Assembly (NCBI GenBank): GCA_028825045.1
Contig: JAPKAY010000030.1
Span: 1 to 44,785, forward strand
Direction of reading: 5' to 3'
DNA from: Halioglobus sp.
GTDB lineage: Bacteria; Pseudomonadota; Gammaproteobacteria; Pseudomonadales; Halieaceae
DNA: 44,785 nucleotides
Shown here in pieces: positions 1 to 12,508 of the stretch (within the stretch, counting starts at the first letter, position 1; every line of letters starts with the position of its first letter). The position numbers were made by a program, and so were the translations under genes. The notes under the pieces were generated by a model that was given only the letters and a program-made list of their open reading frames with translations, made no database searches and was not told the origin of the DNA.

Positions 1-1109
1 CCCACGGCCAGAAATTCCAGGATGCGATCTTTCACATCATCCAAACCTTCGTGCTGCGCGTCCAGCACTTTACGTGCGTGTTTAAGATTTAGATTGTCCT
101 TGGACACTACACCCCAGGGCACGCTGGTGGCCCAGTCAAGATAATTGCGCGTGACGCCGTATTCCGGCGAGCCCGTTTCCAACACCGAGAGCTTGCGAAG
201 TTCCTCGTCTATTCGCCTGGAAGCCACTTCAGGAACATCGAGTGTCTTAATGCGCTCCTCAAACAATTCCACATCGGCGGTGCGATCATCTTTGGATATA
301 CCCAGTTCCTTCTGTATGACTTTCAGCTGCTCACGCAGGAAGAATTCGCGCTGCTGTTCCGACACCTTCTCATTCACCTGGCTGGTGATTTGTGCCTGTA
401 ACTCGGCTACTTCCCGTTCTTTGCGCAGCAATAGCAGCACCTTTTCCATGCGCGAGCGCAGCGGGAGCGTATCCATTATTTCCTGCAGTTGATCGCCGCT
501 GGCGGTGGTCAGTGCGGCGGAAAAGTCGGCCATTAAGCTGGGCTGAGTGGGGCTAAAGTTGGCCATGTACTGTTTGAGCTCTTCGCTGTAGAGCGGGCTT
601 AGGGGCAACAGCTCCTTGATCTCCTTGATCAGGGCCATCGCGTACGCCTTGATTTCGTCAGAGTCTCGATCACCCTGGCTACGCGGATACTCGACCTGCA
701 CCAGATAGGGTGGCGTCTCGCTGAGCCAGCGCACAATACGGAATCGCCTGATGCCCTGGGCAAGAAAATGTCCGGGCTGTTCGGGAGACTCTGGGGCACG
801 GTGCAGGCGCACCACACAACCGATTGCAGGAATCTGCCGGGGTTCCACCTCACCGGATTGAATCTGGGGCTGATCCACATAAGACAGACCGAGCAACCCC
901 TGGCCAGACTTACTAACCGATTCCAGGGTACTGCCCCAGTCTTGCGGATTGATACCCACAGGCTGCACCTGCCCGGGGAAAAAGGGCCGGTTGGGCACGG
1001 GCATCAAATACAGGGTATCGGGCAACACATCATCGGCCACCGCCGGCGCCTGCCGCCCTTCTTCGGGAAGCACTACTTCACCATCTACTGGCTCTTCAAA
1101 GTCGCTCAT
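1..1109 (-). CDS. lon: Lon-type ATP-dependent protease, N-terminal part (cut by window edge)
   Basis: Reading the minus strand from the ATG at 1107-1109 gives about 369 uninterrupted residues that run off the left edge. An acidic leader is followed by the Lon substrate-binding domain (LYLMPVPNRPFFPGQ near residue 35), then the helical linker (QQREFFLREQLKVIQKELG) and the segment just before the AAA+ module (YLDWATSVPWG). Lon proteases degrade misfolded and regulatory proteins in the cytoplasm. The PVPNRPFFPGQ wording and acidic leader resemble the second Lon paralogue found in many gammaproteobacteria rather than the classical heat-shock Lon. AGGA sits 6-7 bases before the ATG. The ATPase and Ser-Lys protease domains lie outside the window, so catalytic competence cannot be judged. 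It is divergent from the aminotransferase. Confidence 0.9.
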   Translation of the reverse strand, partial: MSDFEEPVDGEVVLPEEGRQAPAVADDVLPDTLYLMPVPNRPFFPGQVQPVGINPQDWGSTLESVSKSGQGLLGLSYVDQPQIQSGEVEPRQIPAIGCVVRLHRAPESPEQPGHFLAQGIRRFRIVRWLSETPPYLVQVEYPRSQGDRDSDEIKAYAMALIKEIKELLPLSPLYSEELKQYMANFSPTQPSLMADFSAALTTASGDQLQEIMDTLPLRSRMEKVLLLLRKEREVAELQAQITSQVNEKVSEQQREFFLREQLKVIQKELGISKDDRTADVELFEERIKTLDVPEVASRRIDEELRKLSVLETGSPEYGVTRNYLDWATSVPWGVVSKDNLNLKHARKVLDAQHEGLDDVKDRILEFLAV

Positions 1110-1288
1110 TGCAATCCTGATCTCGTCCAATTCCAGACCGTAACGCTCGGCCAATCCCATCTTTATATAGGCACTTGCGCAATATTCAAGCTTCGCGGTC
1201 TGGGGCATACTGCCCGGATGCGGTTCCCGCTATACTGCCGCGCTATTTATTACCGTCAGCCACCAGACTCTGGTACGAGGAAAACGCC

Positions 1289-2566
1289 GTGCATATTGAT
1301 CAGCTGTCAGCCACCGAACTGACATCCCAACTGGAAAAGCTTAAAGAGCAGTACGATGCCTTAAGAGGAGCCAACCTGGCACTGGATCTCACTCGGGGCA
1401 AACCCAGTACAGAGCAGGTGGCTCTGTCGAATGCCCTGGACGGAATCCTCGGCGACGACTTTCTCGCTGCCAACGGTACCGATGCGCGCAATTACGGTGG
1501 CCTGGAGGGATTGGAAGAAGCCAGGGCCTTGTTCGGCGATGTGCTGGGGACACCGGCTGATGAAACTCTCATTGGCGGCAACGCCAGCCTTACGTTGATG
1601 TACAACACTATCGAACTTGCCCTCACTGAGGGCCTGCGTGGCCCCGCCTCGGCCTGGGGCAACAGCGATGCGGTAAAATTCCTGTGCCCCACTCCTGGCT
1701 ACGATCGTCACTTCGCCCTCTGCGAACATCTGGGCATCGAAATGATTGCGGTACCGATGCTCGACAGTGGTCCGGATATGGACACAATCGAGGCGCTGGT
1801 GAAGCAAGACTCTGCCATCAAAGGCCTGTGGTGTGTGCCGCGCTTTTCCAACCCCACCGGCGGTGTCTACAGCGACGCAACGGTGGAACGCATTGCCCGT
1901 CTCGGACTGATCGCCTCGGACCACTTCCTCGTAATGTGGGACAACGCCTACGCCATTCATTCACTGTACGACGATGCACCTGAGCTGGCCTCTATCCGCA
2001 CTTACTGCCAGCAGCACAACACCCTGAATAACGTATTCCAGTTCGGCTCCACGTCCAAAGTAACCTTTGCCGGTGCCGGCGTTTCGTTTCTCGCCACTAG
2101 CATAGAAAACCTGAAGGCTTTCAAAAATCACCTGGCTTTCCGGACGATCGGGCCAGACAAGGTGAATCAATTACGCCATACCCGTTTTTTAAGTGGCTCG
2201 GGGCAACTGGCTGAGCACATGGCAGCGCACGCAGCGCTGATCAGGCCGCGCTTTGAATGCGTGATCGACTCATTAGCACGGGAACTGGACGGAACCGGGA
2301 TGGGCGCGTGGTCCTCACCCCGCGGTGGCTACTTCATTTCCTTTAATACGCTGCCGGGGCTGGCACGGGAGGTAGTGGCACTGGCCGAGACGATCGGAGT
2401 GAAGCTGACACCGGCGGGAGCGACCTATCCCTATGGCAAAGACCCCAAGGACTGCAACATTCGCCTGTCACCCACTTATCCGTCGCTTGATGATGTGCAG
2501 GCAGCCATTACCGCATTTATCGTGTGCGTAAAGATCGCCTCACTCAATGCGCGACTTAACCCCTAG
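1289..2566 (+). CDS. PLP-dependent aminotransferase, MocR/AspAT-like class I
   Basis: A 425-residue protein of the Aminotran_MocR family (aspartate aminotransferase of the 1c type). The family signature LDLTRGKPS lies near residue 30, then RNYGGLEGL, FLCPTPGYDRHF, KGLWCVPRFSNPTGG and VMWDNAYAIH. The Schiff-base lysine is expected in FGSTSKVTFAGAG. It should transfer an amino group from an amino acid such as aspartate to a 2-oxoacid in the cytosol; the substrate cannot be read from sequence. I chose the GTG at 1289 because it has GAGGA about 7 bases upstream and matches the family N-terminus; the longer in-frame extension to 1175 looks like leader. Its stop overlaps the stop of the convergent cytochrome gene through a shared CTAG. 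Confidence 0.88.
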   Translation: MHIDQLSATELTSQLEKLKEQYDALRGANLALDLTRGKPSTEQVALSNALDGILGDDFLAANGTDARNYGGLEGLEEARALFGDVLGTPADETLIGGNASLTLMYNTIELALTEGLRGPASAWGNSDAVKFLCPTPGYDRHFALCEHLGIEMIAVPMLDSGPDMDTIEALVKQDSAIKGLWCVPRFSNPTGGVYSDATVERIARLGLIASDHFLVMWDNAYAIHSLYDDAPELASIRTYCQQHNTLNNVFQFGSTSKVTFAGAGVSFLATSIENLKAFKNHLAFRTIGPDKVNQLRHTRFLSGSGQLAEHMAAHAALIRPRFECVIDSLARELDGTGMGAWSSPRGGYFISFNTLPGLAREVVALAETIGVKLTPAGATYPYGKDPKDCNIRLSPTYPSLDDVQAAITAFIVCVKIASLNARLNP

Positions 2567-3297
2567 TACAGCCACTCCTCGCCCCAGTAACTGCGGATAT
2601 AATTCACCAGATCCCAGATGGCCTCATCACTGCCAAGCTCAATTTGCCAGCCCGGCATAGCGGCGCCGCCTGCGCCATAGGCAATACTGTTGAACATGTC
2701 CTCCTCACTGGTGCCATAAAAATACAGGTAAGGAGCAGCGAGATTGGTGACACCAGGGGCGGGATCGAATGCGCCAGCGTCAGCACTATCAGTCATTTGC
2801 TCACTCGGTAAGGACTCAAAAAAGTCTGTCTGTGGCGCCACATATTCAGAGCGGGACCCGGAGTCAGGCTCAATTCCGTAGGCGTCGTCGATGGCCTGGG
2901 TGAGACCGTGAAGGATTTCTGACCTGAGGGCTGACTCATTATCTCCGGGTTCCCAGCCGGGATATTCAACCCAGTCGGGCCACGCATTATCTTTGCCAGG
3001 AAGCGAGTTCTGGGCCTGAGCTTCATCAATCAAGTCGGAGAAATCGTACTCCTGCTCCAGTTCGCTCCCTGCATTGAAACCATAGCCCTGTTCAGAGGTG
3101 CTCACACCGTGGCATCCGGCGCAGTAAAGGTCATACAAAAAAGCCCCGTTGGCCAGAGACTCATCGTCAGCGGGCACGGGGTTCGCCAGGACGACACCAG
3201 AGCACAACAAAGACAGAGACAAAGTCAGGTACGCCGTTAGGCTGAGAACTGGACACCTGGAACCTGCGAAAAGACGATAATGAGTCGGCGCTGCCAC
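2563..3297 (-). CDS. Secreted mono-heme cytochrome c
   Basis: A hydrophobic leader ending near VVLANPV looks like a Sec signal peptide. The mature protein carries one CxxCH heme motif (YCAGCHGV), an acidic middle region, and a C-terminal MPGWQ...IWDLVNYIRSYWG that supplies the usual distal methionine and last helix of class I cytochrome c. It should act in the periplasm as an electron carrier; the partner is unknown. No ATG precedes the leader in frame; the GTG at 3297 is the best start and gives 244 residues, about 8 bp after the DUF1820 stop, so the two are probably co-transcribed. The reading frame extends upstream inside DUF1820, but that part is a shadow. Confidence 0.78.
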   Translation of the reverse strand: MAAPTHYRLFAGSRCPVLSLTAYLTLSLSLLCSGVVLANPVPADDESLANGAFLYDLYCAGCHGVSTSEQGYGFNAGSELEQEYDFSDLIDEAQAQNSLPGKDNAWPDWVEYPGWEPGDNESALRSEILHGLTQAIDDAYGIEPDSGSRSEYVAPQTDFFESLPSEQMTDSADAGAFDPAPGVTNLAAPYLYFYGTSEEDMFNSIAYGAGGAAMPGWQIELGSDEAIWDLVNYIRSYWGEEWLY

Positions 3298-3304
3298 AGA
3301 GCGT

Positions 3305-3649
3305 CTACTCTTCGCCGCCCTGCTGCCCGGGTGGAAGCCCCGCAAAAGGGAAACTGGAAACATTGCCCTCTGCAGGCGAGGTACTGGAAACCTTGCTACT
3401 GCCTTCCTTATCCACCTCGTCAATGCGAATAATGGCTTGCAGCGGAATATAGCTGCGTTTGACGCCATTGAACTCGTGCTTAAGCTTTTCCTCGCCCGGG
3501 TCGACCAGAATCTGCGAGCGCTCTCCAAACACGAACTCTTCAACCTCGATAAATCCCCACATATCACTCTGGTAGATCTGGCGGGCGAAGACCTCGAACA
3601 CCTGGCTACCGTTCTGAAAAATCACCTTGTAAACGGGTTGGTTGGCCAT
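3305..3649 (-). CDS. DUF1820 family protein
   Basis: A 114-residue soluble protein matching the DUF1820 family of gammaproteobacteria, with YKVIFQNG at the start, then ARQIYQSDMWGFIEVEEFVFGER and LVDPGEEKLKHEF, and a short proline/glycine-rich tail. GAGGAA is placed 4-5 bases before the ATG. Function is unknown. It lies back to back with miaB, as commonly seen for small conserved genes in this neighbourhood, and probably forms a two-gene unit with the cytochrome downstream. Confidence 0.85.
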   Translation of the reverse strand: MANQPVYKVIFQNGSQVFEVFARQIYQSDMWGFIEVEEFVFGERSQILVDPGEEKLKHEFNGVKRSYIPLQAIIRIDEVDKEGSSKVSSTSPAEGNVSSFPFAGLPPGQQGGEE

Positions 3650-4003
3650 TGTTTCCTCGTGTAGAACCTAGCAAGAGACGCCTGACCCACGAAGGCAGCG
3701 AGCGGGTCCGGATTTCAGGGAGCGGCATTGTTACCGCCCTGCATGCAGAATAACAGCTTCCAGCCCGCCGTGCCCCCCGCGTTGTGACAAATGTCCCTCT
3801 AGCCCATTTCTCCAATCTCATCCCCGCCCTGACACACCCAAAGTGGGAGTGCCCGCCGTCACTCGCCGCTACAGTGCTCCCAGATCTGATTACGTACACC
3901 AGCGTGCCTCTAGGTTTGCCGCCTGTATCTGGGTATAATCTGCTCCCTTTTCGAAACAGAGCAATACCTGCGGCGCGCTCACTGCGCCCGCCGTGAGAGT
4001 CCA
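3650..4003. other. Divergent intergenic region DUF1820/miaB
   Basis: About 350 bases between divergent genes. Open frames here on both strands have no recognisable protein content and no ribosome binding site. The one thing I can point to is a perfect -10 hexamer TATAAT at 3934-3939, about 65 bases before the miaB start; no convincing -35 box sits 17 bases upstream of it. It is the best candidate for the promoter of the miaB-holA run. Confidence 0.4.
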
Positions 4004-5335
4004 TTGAGCAAGAAGCTGTACATTAAAACCCACGGTTGCCAGATGAACGAATACGACTCCGCTCGTATGCGTGATCTGTTGCAGGAAAGCCATGGGCTGG
4101 TCTCCACTGACGACCCGGAAGACGCCGATGTACTCTTGCTAAACACATGTTCTATAAGGGAAAAAGCGCAAGAAAAAGTATTCCATCAACTGGGACGCTG
4201 GAAGCATTTGAAGCAAAAGAACCCCAACCTGATTCTTGGCGTCGGCGGCTGCGTGGCCAGCCAGGAGGGCGCCGATATCGGTCGCCGGGCGCCCTACGTC
4301 GATTTGGTATTTGGCCCGCAAACCCTGCACCGGCTGCCACAAATGATGGAGCAAATCGGCCCCGGCGGTACTCTCGTTGTAGATATCAGCTTTCCGGAGA
4401 TCGAAAAGTTCGACAATCTCCCGCAGCCAAAGGTTGATGGCCCCAGCGCGTTTGTTTCTGTAATGGAGGGCTGTAGCAAGTACTGTACCTTCTGCGTGGT
4501 GCCTTATACCCGTGGCGAAGAGGTCTCGCGGCCGGTGGATGATGTCATCGCAGAAATCGCCCATCTCGCAGCCCAGGGCGTGCGCGAGGTCAACTTGCTG
4601 GGGCAAAACGTCAACGCTTATCGCGGGGCCAACCATCTGGGCGAAGTCGTCGATTTTGCTGAGTTGCTGCATTTCGTCGCGAAAATTCCCGACATTGAAC
4701 GTATCCGCTATACCACCTCACACCCGGTTGAGTTCACCGATGCCCTGATCGACGCCTACGCGACCATCCCGACACTGGTAAACCACCTGCATTTGCCTGT
4801 GCAGAGCGGCTCTGACCGCATACTTGCGGCGATGAAACGTGGCCATACTGCGCTGGAATACAAATCGAAGATACGCCGCCTGCGGAAAATTCGGCCGGAT
4901 ATTAGCCTGTCATCAGACTTTATTATTGGGTTTCCCGGCGAAACCGACGCGGATTTTGCCGCCACCATGAAACTAATAGAAGATATCGGCTACGACAGCT
5001 CCTTCAGTTTCATTTACAGTGCCCGACCGGGAACGCCCGCCGCGGAACTGCCCGACGACACTGACGAGGCCACCAAAAAAAATCGCCTGCGTATATTGCA
5101 GACACGTATCGCTGGGCAGGCGGCTGGCATCAGCCGACGCATGGTGGGTAGTTCCCAGCGCATCCTGGTCACCGGCGTCTCCAAAAAGGACCCCGGAGAA
5201 CTGCAGGGGCGCACTGAAAACAATCGCGCTGTGAATTTTTCCGCCGCAGACCACGGCCTGATTGGGCAATTTGTCGACGTTGAAATTGTCCAAGCGCTAC
5301 CCAACTCGCTACGCGGCGAGTTATTGCAAGGTTGA
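4004..5335 (+). CDS. miaB: tRNA-2-methylthio-N6-dimethylallyladenosine synthase MiaB
   Basis: A 443-residue radical-SAM methylthiotransferase that adds the methylthio group to i6A37 of tRNA. The N-terminal cluster cysteines are in [24 protein letters not shown] and [10 protein letters not shown]; the radical-SAM CxxxCxxC is CSKYCTFC near residue 155; the C-terminus is a TRAM domain. Length is normal. The only start in place is TTG at 4004, which begins the standard N-terminus [19 protein letters not shown] lies about 6 bases upstream. It heads the run with phoH and ybeY. Confidence 0.97.
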   Translation: MSKKLYIKTHGCQMNEYDSARMRDLLQESHGLVSTDDPEDADVLLLNTCSIREKAQEKVFHQLGRWKHLKQKNPNLILGVGGCVASQEGADIGRRAPYVDLVFGPQTLHRLPQMMEQIGPGGTLVVDISFPEIEKFDNLPQPKVDGPSAFVSVMEGCSKYCTFCVVPYTRGEEVSRPVDDVIAEIAHLAAQGVREVNLLGQNVNAYRGANHLGEVVDFAELLHFVAKIPDIERIRYTTSHPVEFTDALIDAYATIPTLVNHLHLPVQSGSDRILAAMKRGHTALEYKSKIRRLRKIRPDISLSSDFIIGFPGETDADFAATMKLIEDIGYDSSFSFIYSARPGTPAAELPDDTDEATKKNRLRILQTRIAGQAAGISRRMVGSSQRILVTGVSKKDPGELQGRTENNRAVNFSAADHGLIGQFVDVEIVQALPNSLRGELLQG

Positions 5336-5398
5336 CGCCCGCCAATTCCGGTATATCCTTATGTTTAACGATTATGCCCAATGTGGCGACAGGATACT

Positions 5399-6430
5399 TT
5401 GAACAGCAAACCTCCCCCTGAACCGTTGCCTGGACCGTCAGTGCAACAGAACTTGACACTAGAACCCGATAACGCGCGTCACCTGGCCATGCTATGTGGC
5501 CATCTGGACAGCCATTTGCGCCAGATTGAAACGCGTCTGGACGTCAGCATCAGCGCTCGGGGGAATCAATTTTCACTCAAGGGCTCCGCCGGCAAGGTTG
5601 CTACTGCCGAGCACCTGCTCAGTCACCTCTATGAAGAAATCTGTCAGGACGTAGCGCTGAGCGCTGAGTCGCTGCACTTGCAGTTGCAACAGGCGGGCCT
5701 CGAGTACCTCGTGGAGACACGTCAAGACAGTGATGTTCAAGCGATCGCAATCATTCGCACCAAACGCGTATCGGTCAAGCCCCGCGGCAAAAACCAGCAG
5801 GACTATGTCCGCTCCATCAGACAGAGCGACATCAATTTTGGTATCGGTCCCGCCGGCACTGGCAAAACCTATCTGGCCGTTGCCTGTGGTGTCGAAGCTC
5901 TGCTCGAGGAACGGGCGCGCAAAATTTTACTGGTGCGACCAGCGGTGGAAGCGGGCGAGAAACTGGGCTTTTTACCCGGCGACCTGAGTCAGAAAATCGA
6001 CCCTTATCTACGTCCGCTCTACGATGCCCTTTACGAAATGCTGGGCTTTGAGGCGGTCAACAAATATATCGAGCGCAATATTATCGAGGTCGCGCCGCTG
6101 GCTTTTATGCGCGGTCGCACGCTAAATAATGCTTTTATTATTCTCGACGAGGCACAGAACACTACCCGGGAGCAGATGAAAATGTTCCTGACGCGCATCG
6201 GCTTTGGTTCCACAGTGGTTATTACCGGTGACGCCACCCAGATAGACCTTCCCCGGGGAGTCCAGTCTGGCTTGACCCACGTAAGCAACATGCTGGACGA
6301 TATTGACGGCATCGGCTTTACGTATTTCGGCAACAAGGACGTGGTGCGCCACCCTCTGGTGCAGCGTATTGTTGAGGCCTATGACAATGCCGAGGACCAG
6401 GCGACCCACCTGGACAAGAGTCGGCGGTGA
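5399..6430 (+). CDS. phoH: PhoH-like ATPase
   Basis: A PhoH family ATPase (ybeZ type), with an N-terminal KH-like segment, then Walker A GPAGTGKT near residue 160 and Walker B AFIILDEAQNTT, followed by VVITGDATQIDLP. In E. coli this protein partners with YbeY in RNA/ribosome metabolism. Two starts are possible: an ATG at 5381 without a ribosome binding site, or TTG at 5399 preceded by AGGA at a good distance; I favour TTG (343 residues). The gene overlaps ybeY by GTGA, indicating translational coupling. Confidence 0.93.
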   Translation: MNSKPPPEPLPGPSVQQNLTLEPDNARHLAMLCGHLDSHLRQIETRLDVSISARGNQFSLKGSAGKVATAEHLLSHLYEEICQDVALSAESLHLQLQQAGLEYLVETRQDSDVQAIAIIRTKRVSVKPRGKNQQDYVRSIRQSDINFGIGPAGTGKTYLAVACGVEALLEERARKILLVRPAVEAGEKLGFLPGDLSQKIDPYLRPLYDALYEMLGFEAVNKYIERNIIEVAPLAFMRGRTLNNAFIILDEAQNTTREQMKMFLTRIGFGSTVVITGDATQIDLPRGVQSGLTHVSNMLDDIDGIGFTYFGNKDVVRHPLVQRIVEAYDNAEDQATHLDKSRR

Positions 6431-6906
6431 ATTTGCACGTGGATATCCAGTCGGCCTGTCGCGAACCTGTTCCCGATGAAGACAACATACACCGTTGGAT
6501 AGCGGCAGCACTGCGCAACCGCAGCTCAAAGGAAAGCGTTGAAATCACCGTGCGCCTGATAAACAACGATGAAATGGCAAACCTGAATCACCAGTATCGG
6601 GGCAAACCAGGCGCCACTAATGTTCTGTCGTTCCCAGCCGGTTTGCCTACAGAACTGGATCTTCCACTGTTGGGCGATATTGTTATTTGTGCGCCGGTGG
6701 TCATCGCAGAAGCAGCACGGCAGGGAAAGAGTGCCAATGCGCACTGGGCGCACATGACTGTCCACGGCACACTGCATCTACTGGGTTATGACCATATCGA
6801 AGAACACGATGCTGAAATTATGGAAGCACTGGAAAGCACCATTCTCAATGAGCTGCATTTCGACTGCCCCTACAAAATAAATGTGCCCCGGGAGCACTCC
6901 ATTTGA
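6427..6906 (+). CDS. ybeY: Endoribonuclease/rRNA maturation factor YbeY
   Basis: A 159-residue zinc-dependent endoribonuclease acting in 16S rRNA 3' maturation and ribosome quality control. The family signature H-x3-H-x5-H is intact (HGTLHLLGYDH near residue 125), preceded by the conserved YRGKPGATNVLSFP. It starts with GTG overlapping the phoH stop and ends overlapping the corC start through TGATG, a tight phoH-ybeY-corC operon. Confidence 0.96.
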   Translation: MNLHVDIQSACREPVPDEDNIHRWIAAALRNRSSKESVEITVRLINNDEMANLNHQYRGKPGATNVLSFPAGLPTELDLPLLGDIVICAPVVIAEAARQGKSANAHWAHMTVHGTLHLLGYDHIEEHDAEIMEALESTILNELHFDCPYKINVPREHSI

Positions 6907-7751
6907 TGAGCGAAGACCGCACCAGCAATCACGCAAATGATCGATCATGGATAGATAAGATCGCCCTGCTCTTTTCCTCTGAGCCGCACAGTCGCCACGA
7001 CCTGCAAGAAGTGCTTACCCTCGCCGCAGAGAATGAACTCATCGATGAGGACGCGCGCAATATTATGGAGGGGGCGATGCAGGTCAGCGATATGCAAGCC
7101 CGCGATATCATGATCTCCCGCTCACAGATGGTTGTGATTAAGGCAGAATCCACGCTGGAAGATATCCTGCCGAAAATCACGGACGCTGCGCACTCCCGCT
7201 ATCCGGTAATTGGCGACAGCCCAGACGATGTGATGGGCATTTTACTGGCCAAAGATCTGCTCCCCCAAATACTCAACCCTGATCACGAATCCTTCAAAAT
7301 CCAGGATTTATTGCGGCCGACCATGGTTGTTCCCGAGAGTAAACGTCTTAACGTCCTGTTGCGGGAGTTCCGTGAGAACCGCAACCACATGGCGATTGTG
7401 ATTGATGAATACGGCGGCGTAGCCGGACTCGTTACCATCGAAGATGTGCTCGAGGAAATTGTCGGTGAAATAGAAGATGAGACAGATGCCCAGGCCGACC
7501 GTTTCATCCACAAAATTGACAGCCACGACTTTCTGGTCAAAGCCCTTACTCCCATCGATGAATTCAATGCCTATTTCGAATGCACCTTCAGTGATGAAGA
7601 ATTCGACACCGTTGGCGGACTGGTGATTCAGGCGTTCGGCCATATGCCGGCGCGCAATGAAGTCACCACTATCGACGGCATTCGGTTCGAGGTCGTCAAT
7701 GCTGACCAGCGCAAAATTTACAGCCTGCGCATGCGGCCACCCAAAAAATAA
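6906..7751 (+). CDS. corC: CNNM/CorC-type transporter-associated CBS protein
   Basis: A 281-residue cytoplasmic protein with an N-terminal acidic segment, paired CBS domains (from RDIMISRSQMVVI to GLVTIEDVLEEIVGEIEDE) and a C-terminal CorC_HlyC domain. It is linked to magnesium and cobalt efflux, although the YbeX lineage has also been tied to ribosome metabolism, which fits its position between ybeY and lnt. The ATG at 6906 overlaps the ybeY stop; a TTG at 6903 is possible but less likely. Confidence 0.92.
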   Translation: MSEDRTSNHANDRSWIDKIALLFSSEPHSRHDLQEVLTLAAENELIDEDARNIMEGAMQVSDMQARDIMISRSQMVVIKAESTLEDILPKITDAAHSRYPVIGDSPDDVMGILLAKDLLPQILNPDHESFKIQDLLRPTMVVPESKRLNVLLREFRENRNHMAIVIDEYGGVAGLVTIEDVLEEIVGEIEDETDAQADRFIHKIDSHDFLVKALTPIDEFNAYFECTFSDEEFDTVGGLVIQAFGHMPARNEVTTIDGIRFEVVNADQRKIYSLRMRPPKK

Positions 7752-7774
7752 CCGGACATTGGCAGCCACACATC

Positions 7775-9286
7775 ATGCGCGCCGAATCCGGCCTTAACCC
7801 CATTTTCGTTCTGGTACTGGCACCGATTGCCGGTGCTCTGGTTACTCTGTCCCTGGCGCCTTTCGATCTCTGGCCGGCAGGTATATTAAGCTGCGCCCTG
7901 TACGCCTATCTGCTGAGCACCTGCGGTACCAGGCAGGCACTGTGGCGCGGATGGCTCTATGGTCTGGGCATGTTCGGCAGTGGCGTTTCCTGGGTTTACG
8001 TCAGCATTCACGTTCACGGCCATGCCGGCATTCCACTGGCTATAGGGTTGACGGCGCTGTTTTGCGCCGGGCTGGCATTACTTCACGCGCTGTTCGCCTG
8101 GTGTTATGTGCGTTTTGTGCGCCCGCTGCCAGGCGGCATGTTGGCGGGATTCCCCGCTTTATGGGTGCTTTTTGAGTGGCTCCGTAGCTGGCTGCTCACT
8201 GGCTTCCCCTGGCTTTATCTGGGCTATGCCCATGTTGAAACCTGGATATCCGGCTGGGCACCCATTACCGGTGTTTATGGTCTCTCGTTCATCTGCGCAC
8301 TGACCGGCAGCTGTCTGTTTCTCGGGTGGCGCAGTCGCAAGCCCGTCGCCCTTACCACTTATGCGGTGATCCTCATTACGCTGTGGGGAGGCGGGGCAGT
8401 ATTAATGTCCACGCAATGGGTCGCCAAAGCCAGCGAAGATCCCATAACCGTCGCTATCATCCAGCCCAATGTGCCGCAGGAGCACAAATGGGACCCCGAT
8501 TGGTATCGACCCATTCTCCGTCAATTGCGCGAGGCGACAGATCCGGTACTGGGCTTCGACCTCGTCCTCTGGCCTGAGTCGGCCGTTCCAAATTACCTGC
8601 AACGGGCGCAGGGATTTCTAAAGCCCATTGCCGAGCGCGCCGCAGCAGCGAACACCACGCTGATTACAGGCATTCCCTTTCGCCCGTCTGGCAGCGAGTC
8701 CTACCACAACAGTATCGCGGCCCTGGGTTTTGGTAAGGGCGTTTATCACAAACAACGGCTGGTACCGTTTGGGGAATACGTCCCCCTGGAGAACCTGCTG
8801 CGTGGGCTGATCGCTTTCTTTGATCTACCCATGTCTGCTTTCAGCCCCGGACCGGAGAACCAGGCTCCGCTAAAAGTGGGCGCCTTTCGCGCGGCACCTT
8901 TTATTTGTTACGAAATTGTCTACGGCGGTCTGGTGGCAAAGAACGCGCGCAATGCGGATTTGCTGATCACCATCAGCAACGACAGTTGGTTTGGCGATTC
9001 TATTGGCCCCTGGCAACACTTGCAGATTGCTCAGATGCGCGGACGTGAAAATGGGCGCTATGTAGTGCGCGGTACTAACAACGGCATCTCAGCGATCATT
9101 GATCACCAGGGCAGAATCGTCGAGCGCACTGATCAGTTCGTTGCCACCACCCTTACTGGAACGGCACAGGCGATGCTGGGCAATACGCCTTTTGGCAGTT
9201 TCGGCAATACGCCAATGATCACCGGCTGCATCATCGGTCTGTTGCTTATGGCGATCCTGTATCTGGGGTTTTGGCGCGATAATTAG
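7775..9286 (+). CDS. lnt: Apolipoprotein N-acyltransferase
   Basis: A 503-residue inner-membrane enzyme that N-acylates the lipoprotein cysteine. The first 210 residues form about six membrane segments. The periplasmic nitrilase-like domain holds the catalytic triad in its usual contexts: Glu in LWPESAVPNY, Lys in YHKQRLVPFGEYVP and Cys in FICYEIVYGG. A final hydrophobic helix anchors the C-terminus. It follows corC by about 23 bases, the common gammaproteobacterial order. Confidence 0.96.
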   Translation: MRAESGLNPIFVLVLAPIAGALVTLSLAPFDLWPAGILSCALYAYLLSTCGTRQALWRGWLYGLGMFGSGVSWVYVSIHVHGHAGIPLAIGLTALFCAGLALLHALFAWCYVRFVRPLPGGMLAGFPALWVLFEWLRSWLLTGFPWLYLGYAHVETWISGWAPITGVYGLSFICALTGSCLFLGWRSRKPVALTTYAVILITLWGGGAVLMSTQWVAKASEDPITVAIIQPNVPQEHKWDPDWYRPILRQLREATDPVLGFDLVLWPESAVPNYLQRAQGFLKPIAERAAAANTTLITGIPFRPSGSESYHNSIAALGFGKGVYHKQRLVPFGEYVPLENLLRGLIAFFDLPMSAFSPGPENQAPLKVGAFRAAPFICYEIVYGGLVAKNARNADLLITISNDSWFGDSIGPWQHLQIAQMRGRENGRYVVRGTNNGISAIIDHQGRIVERTDQFVATTLTGTAQAMLGNTPFGSFGNTPMITGCIIGLLLMAILYLGFWRDN

Positions 9287-11937
<2,651 letters not shown>

Positions 11938-11974
11938 CCCTGAAGTCAGTTCACCCCTGAAAAAGAGACTCATC

Positions 11975-12508
11975 ATGTACAGGCGCCTCACTCACTACAG
12001 CATAATTGCGGGCATGATCTGCCTGCTCAGCGCCTGCGGCTTTCAGCTGCGCGGTGCGGGTATGGGCGGCACAGCCCTACCCCAAGCCTGGAAAAGTATG
12101 TACCTGGTGACAAACGACCCCAACAGCGAGTTTACGCGTGACGTTTCCGCCCTGTTCTCGGCCAACGGTGTTAGCTGGACCGAAGACCGCGTCAGTGCCA
12201 GTTTTAACCTGGTGTTACAACCGGAGCGTTTTGAACAACGCAATTTGTCCCTCAACTCCCAGGCTCGGGTTGCTGAATATGAGCTGATTATGCGTGCACA
12301 ATTTTCGGTACTCAATGCAGACAATAAGGAAGAGATACCACCCACTACCGTATCGGTTGTGAAGCGTATGCAGAATGACCCGGACAATGTCACCGGTAAA
12401 GCCAGCGAAATACAACTGCTTAAAGTTGAGAGTCGCAGGGAGCTGGCGCAGCAAATTCTGCAGCGTACCAGTTTTTATGCCGCCGCTAGCCAGGCCAATA
12501 ATCCCTAA
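11975..12508 (+). CDS. lptE: LPS-assembly lipoprotein LptE
   Basis: A 177-residue outer-membrane lipoprotein that plugs the LptD barrel and helps insert LPS. A lipobox (LLSAC) follows a hydrophobic leader, and the mature protein begins with GFQLRGAG, the typical LptE opening. The frame is open further upstream, overlapping leuS, but the ATG at 11975 gives the proper signal peptide. The stop overlaps the holA start by one base. The leuS-lptE-holA order is standard. Confidence 0.94.
   Translation: MYRRLTHYSIIAGMICLLSACGFQLRGAGMGGTALPQAWKSMYLVTNDPNSEFTRDVSALFSANGVSWTEDRVSASFNLVLQPERFEQRNLSLNSQARVAEYELIMRAQFSVLNADNKEEIPPTTVSVVKRMQNDPDNVTGKASEIQLLKVESRRELAQQILQRTSFYAAASQANNP

Noticed and set aside
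145..1143. Several plus-strand frames opposite the Lon gene
   Set aside because: They are Ser/Arg- or Gly/His-rich shadows of the uninterrupted Lon coding strand and have no ribosome binding sites.
1360..1960. 199-codon minus-strand frame inside the aminotransferase gene
   Set aside because: Complete overlap with a well-conserved protein on the other strand.
2563..3567. A 334-codon version of the cytochrome gene extending through DUF1820
   Set aside because: The upstream 90 codons lie in the DUF1820 reading region and lack a signal peptide at the start; the GTG at 3297 gives a normal exported cytochrome.
3606..4093. Minus-strand frames in the DUF1820/miaB gap
   Set aside because: Arginine/glycine-rich composition typical of random GC-rich DNA and overlap with the miaB start; no known motif.
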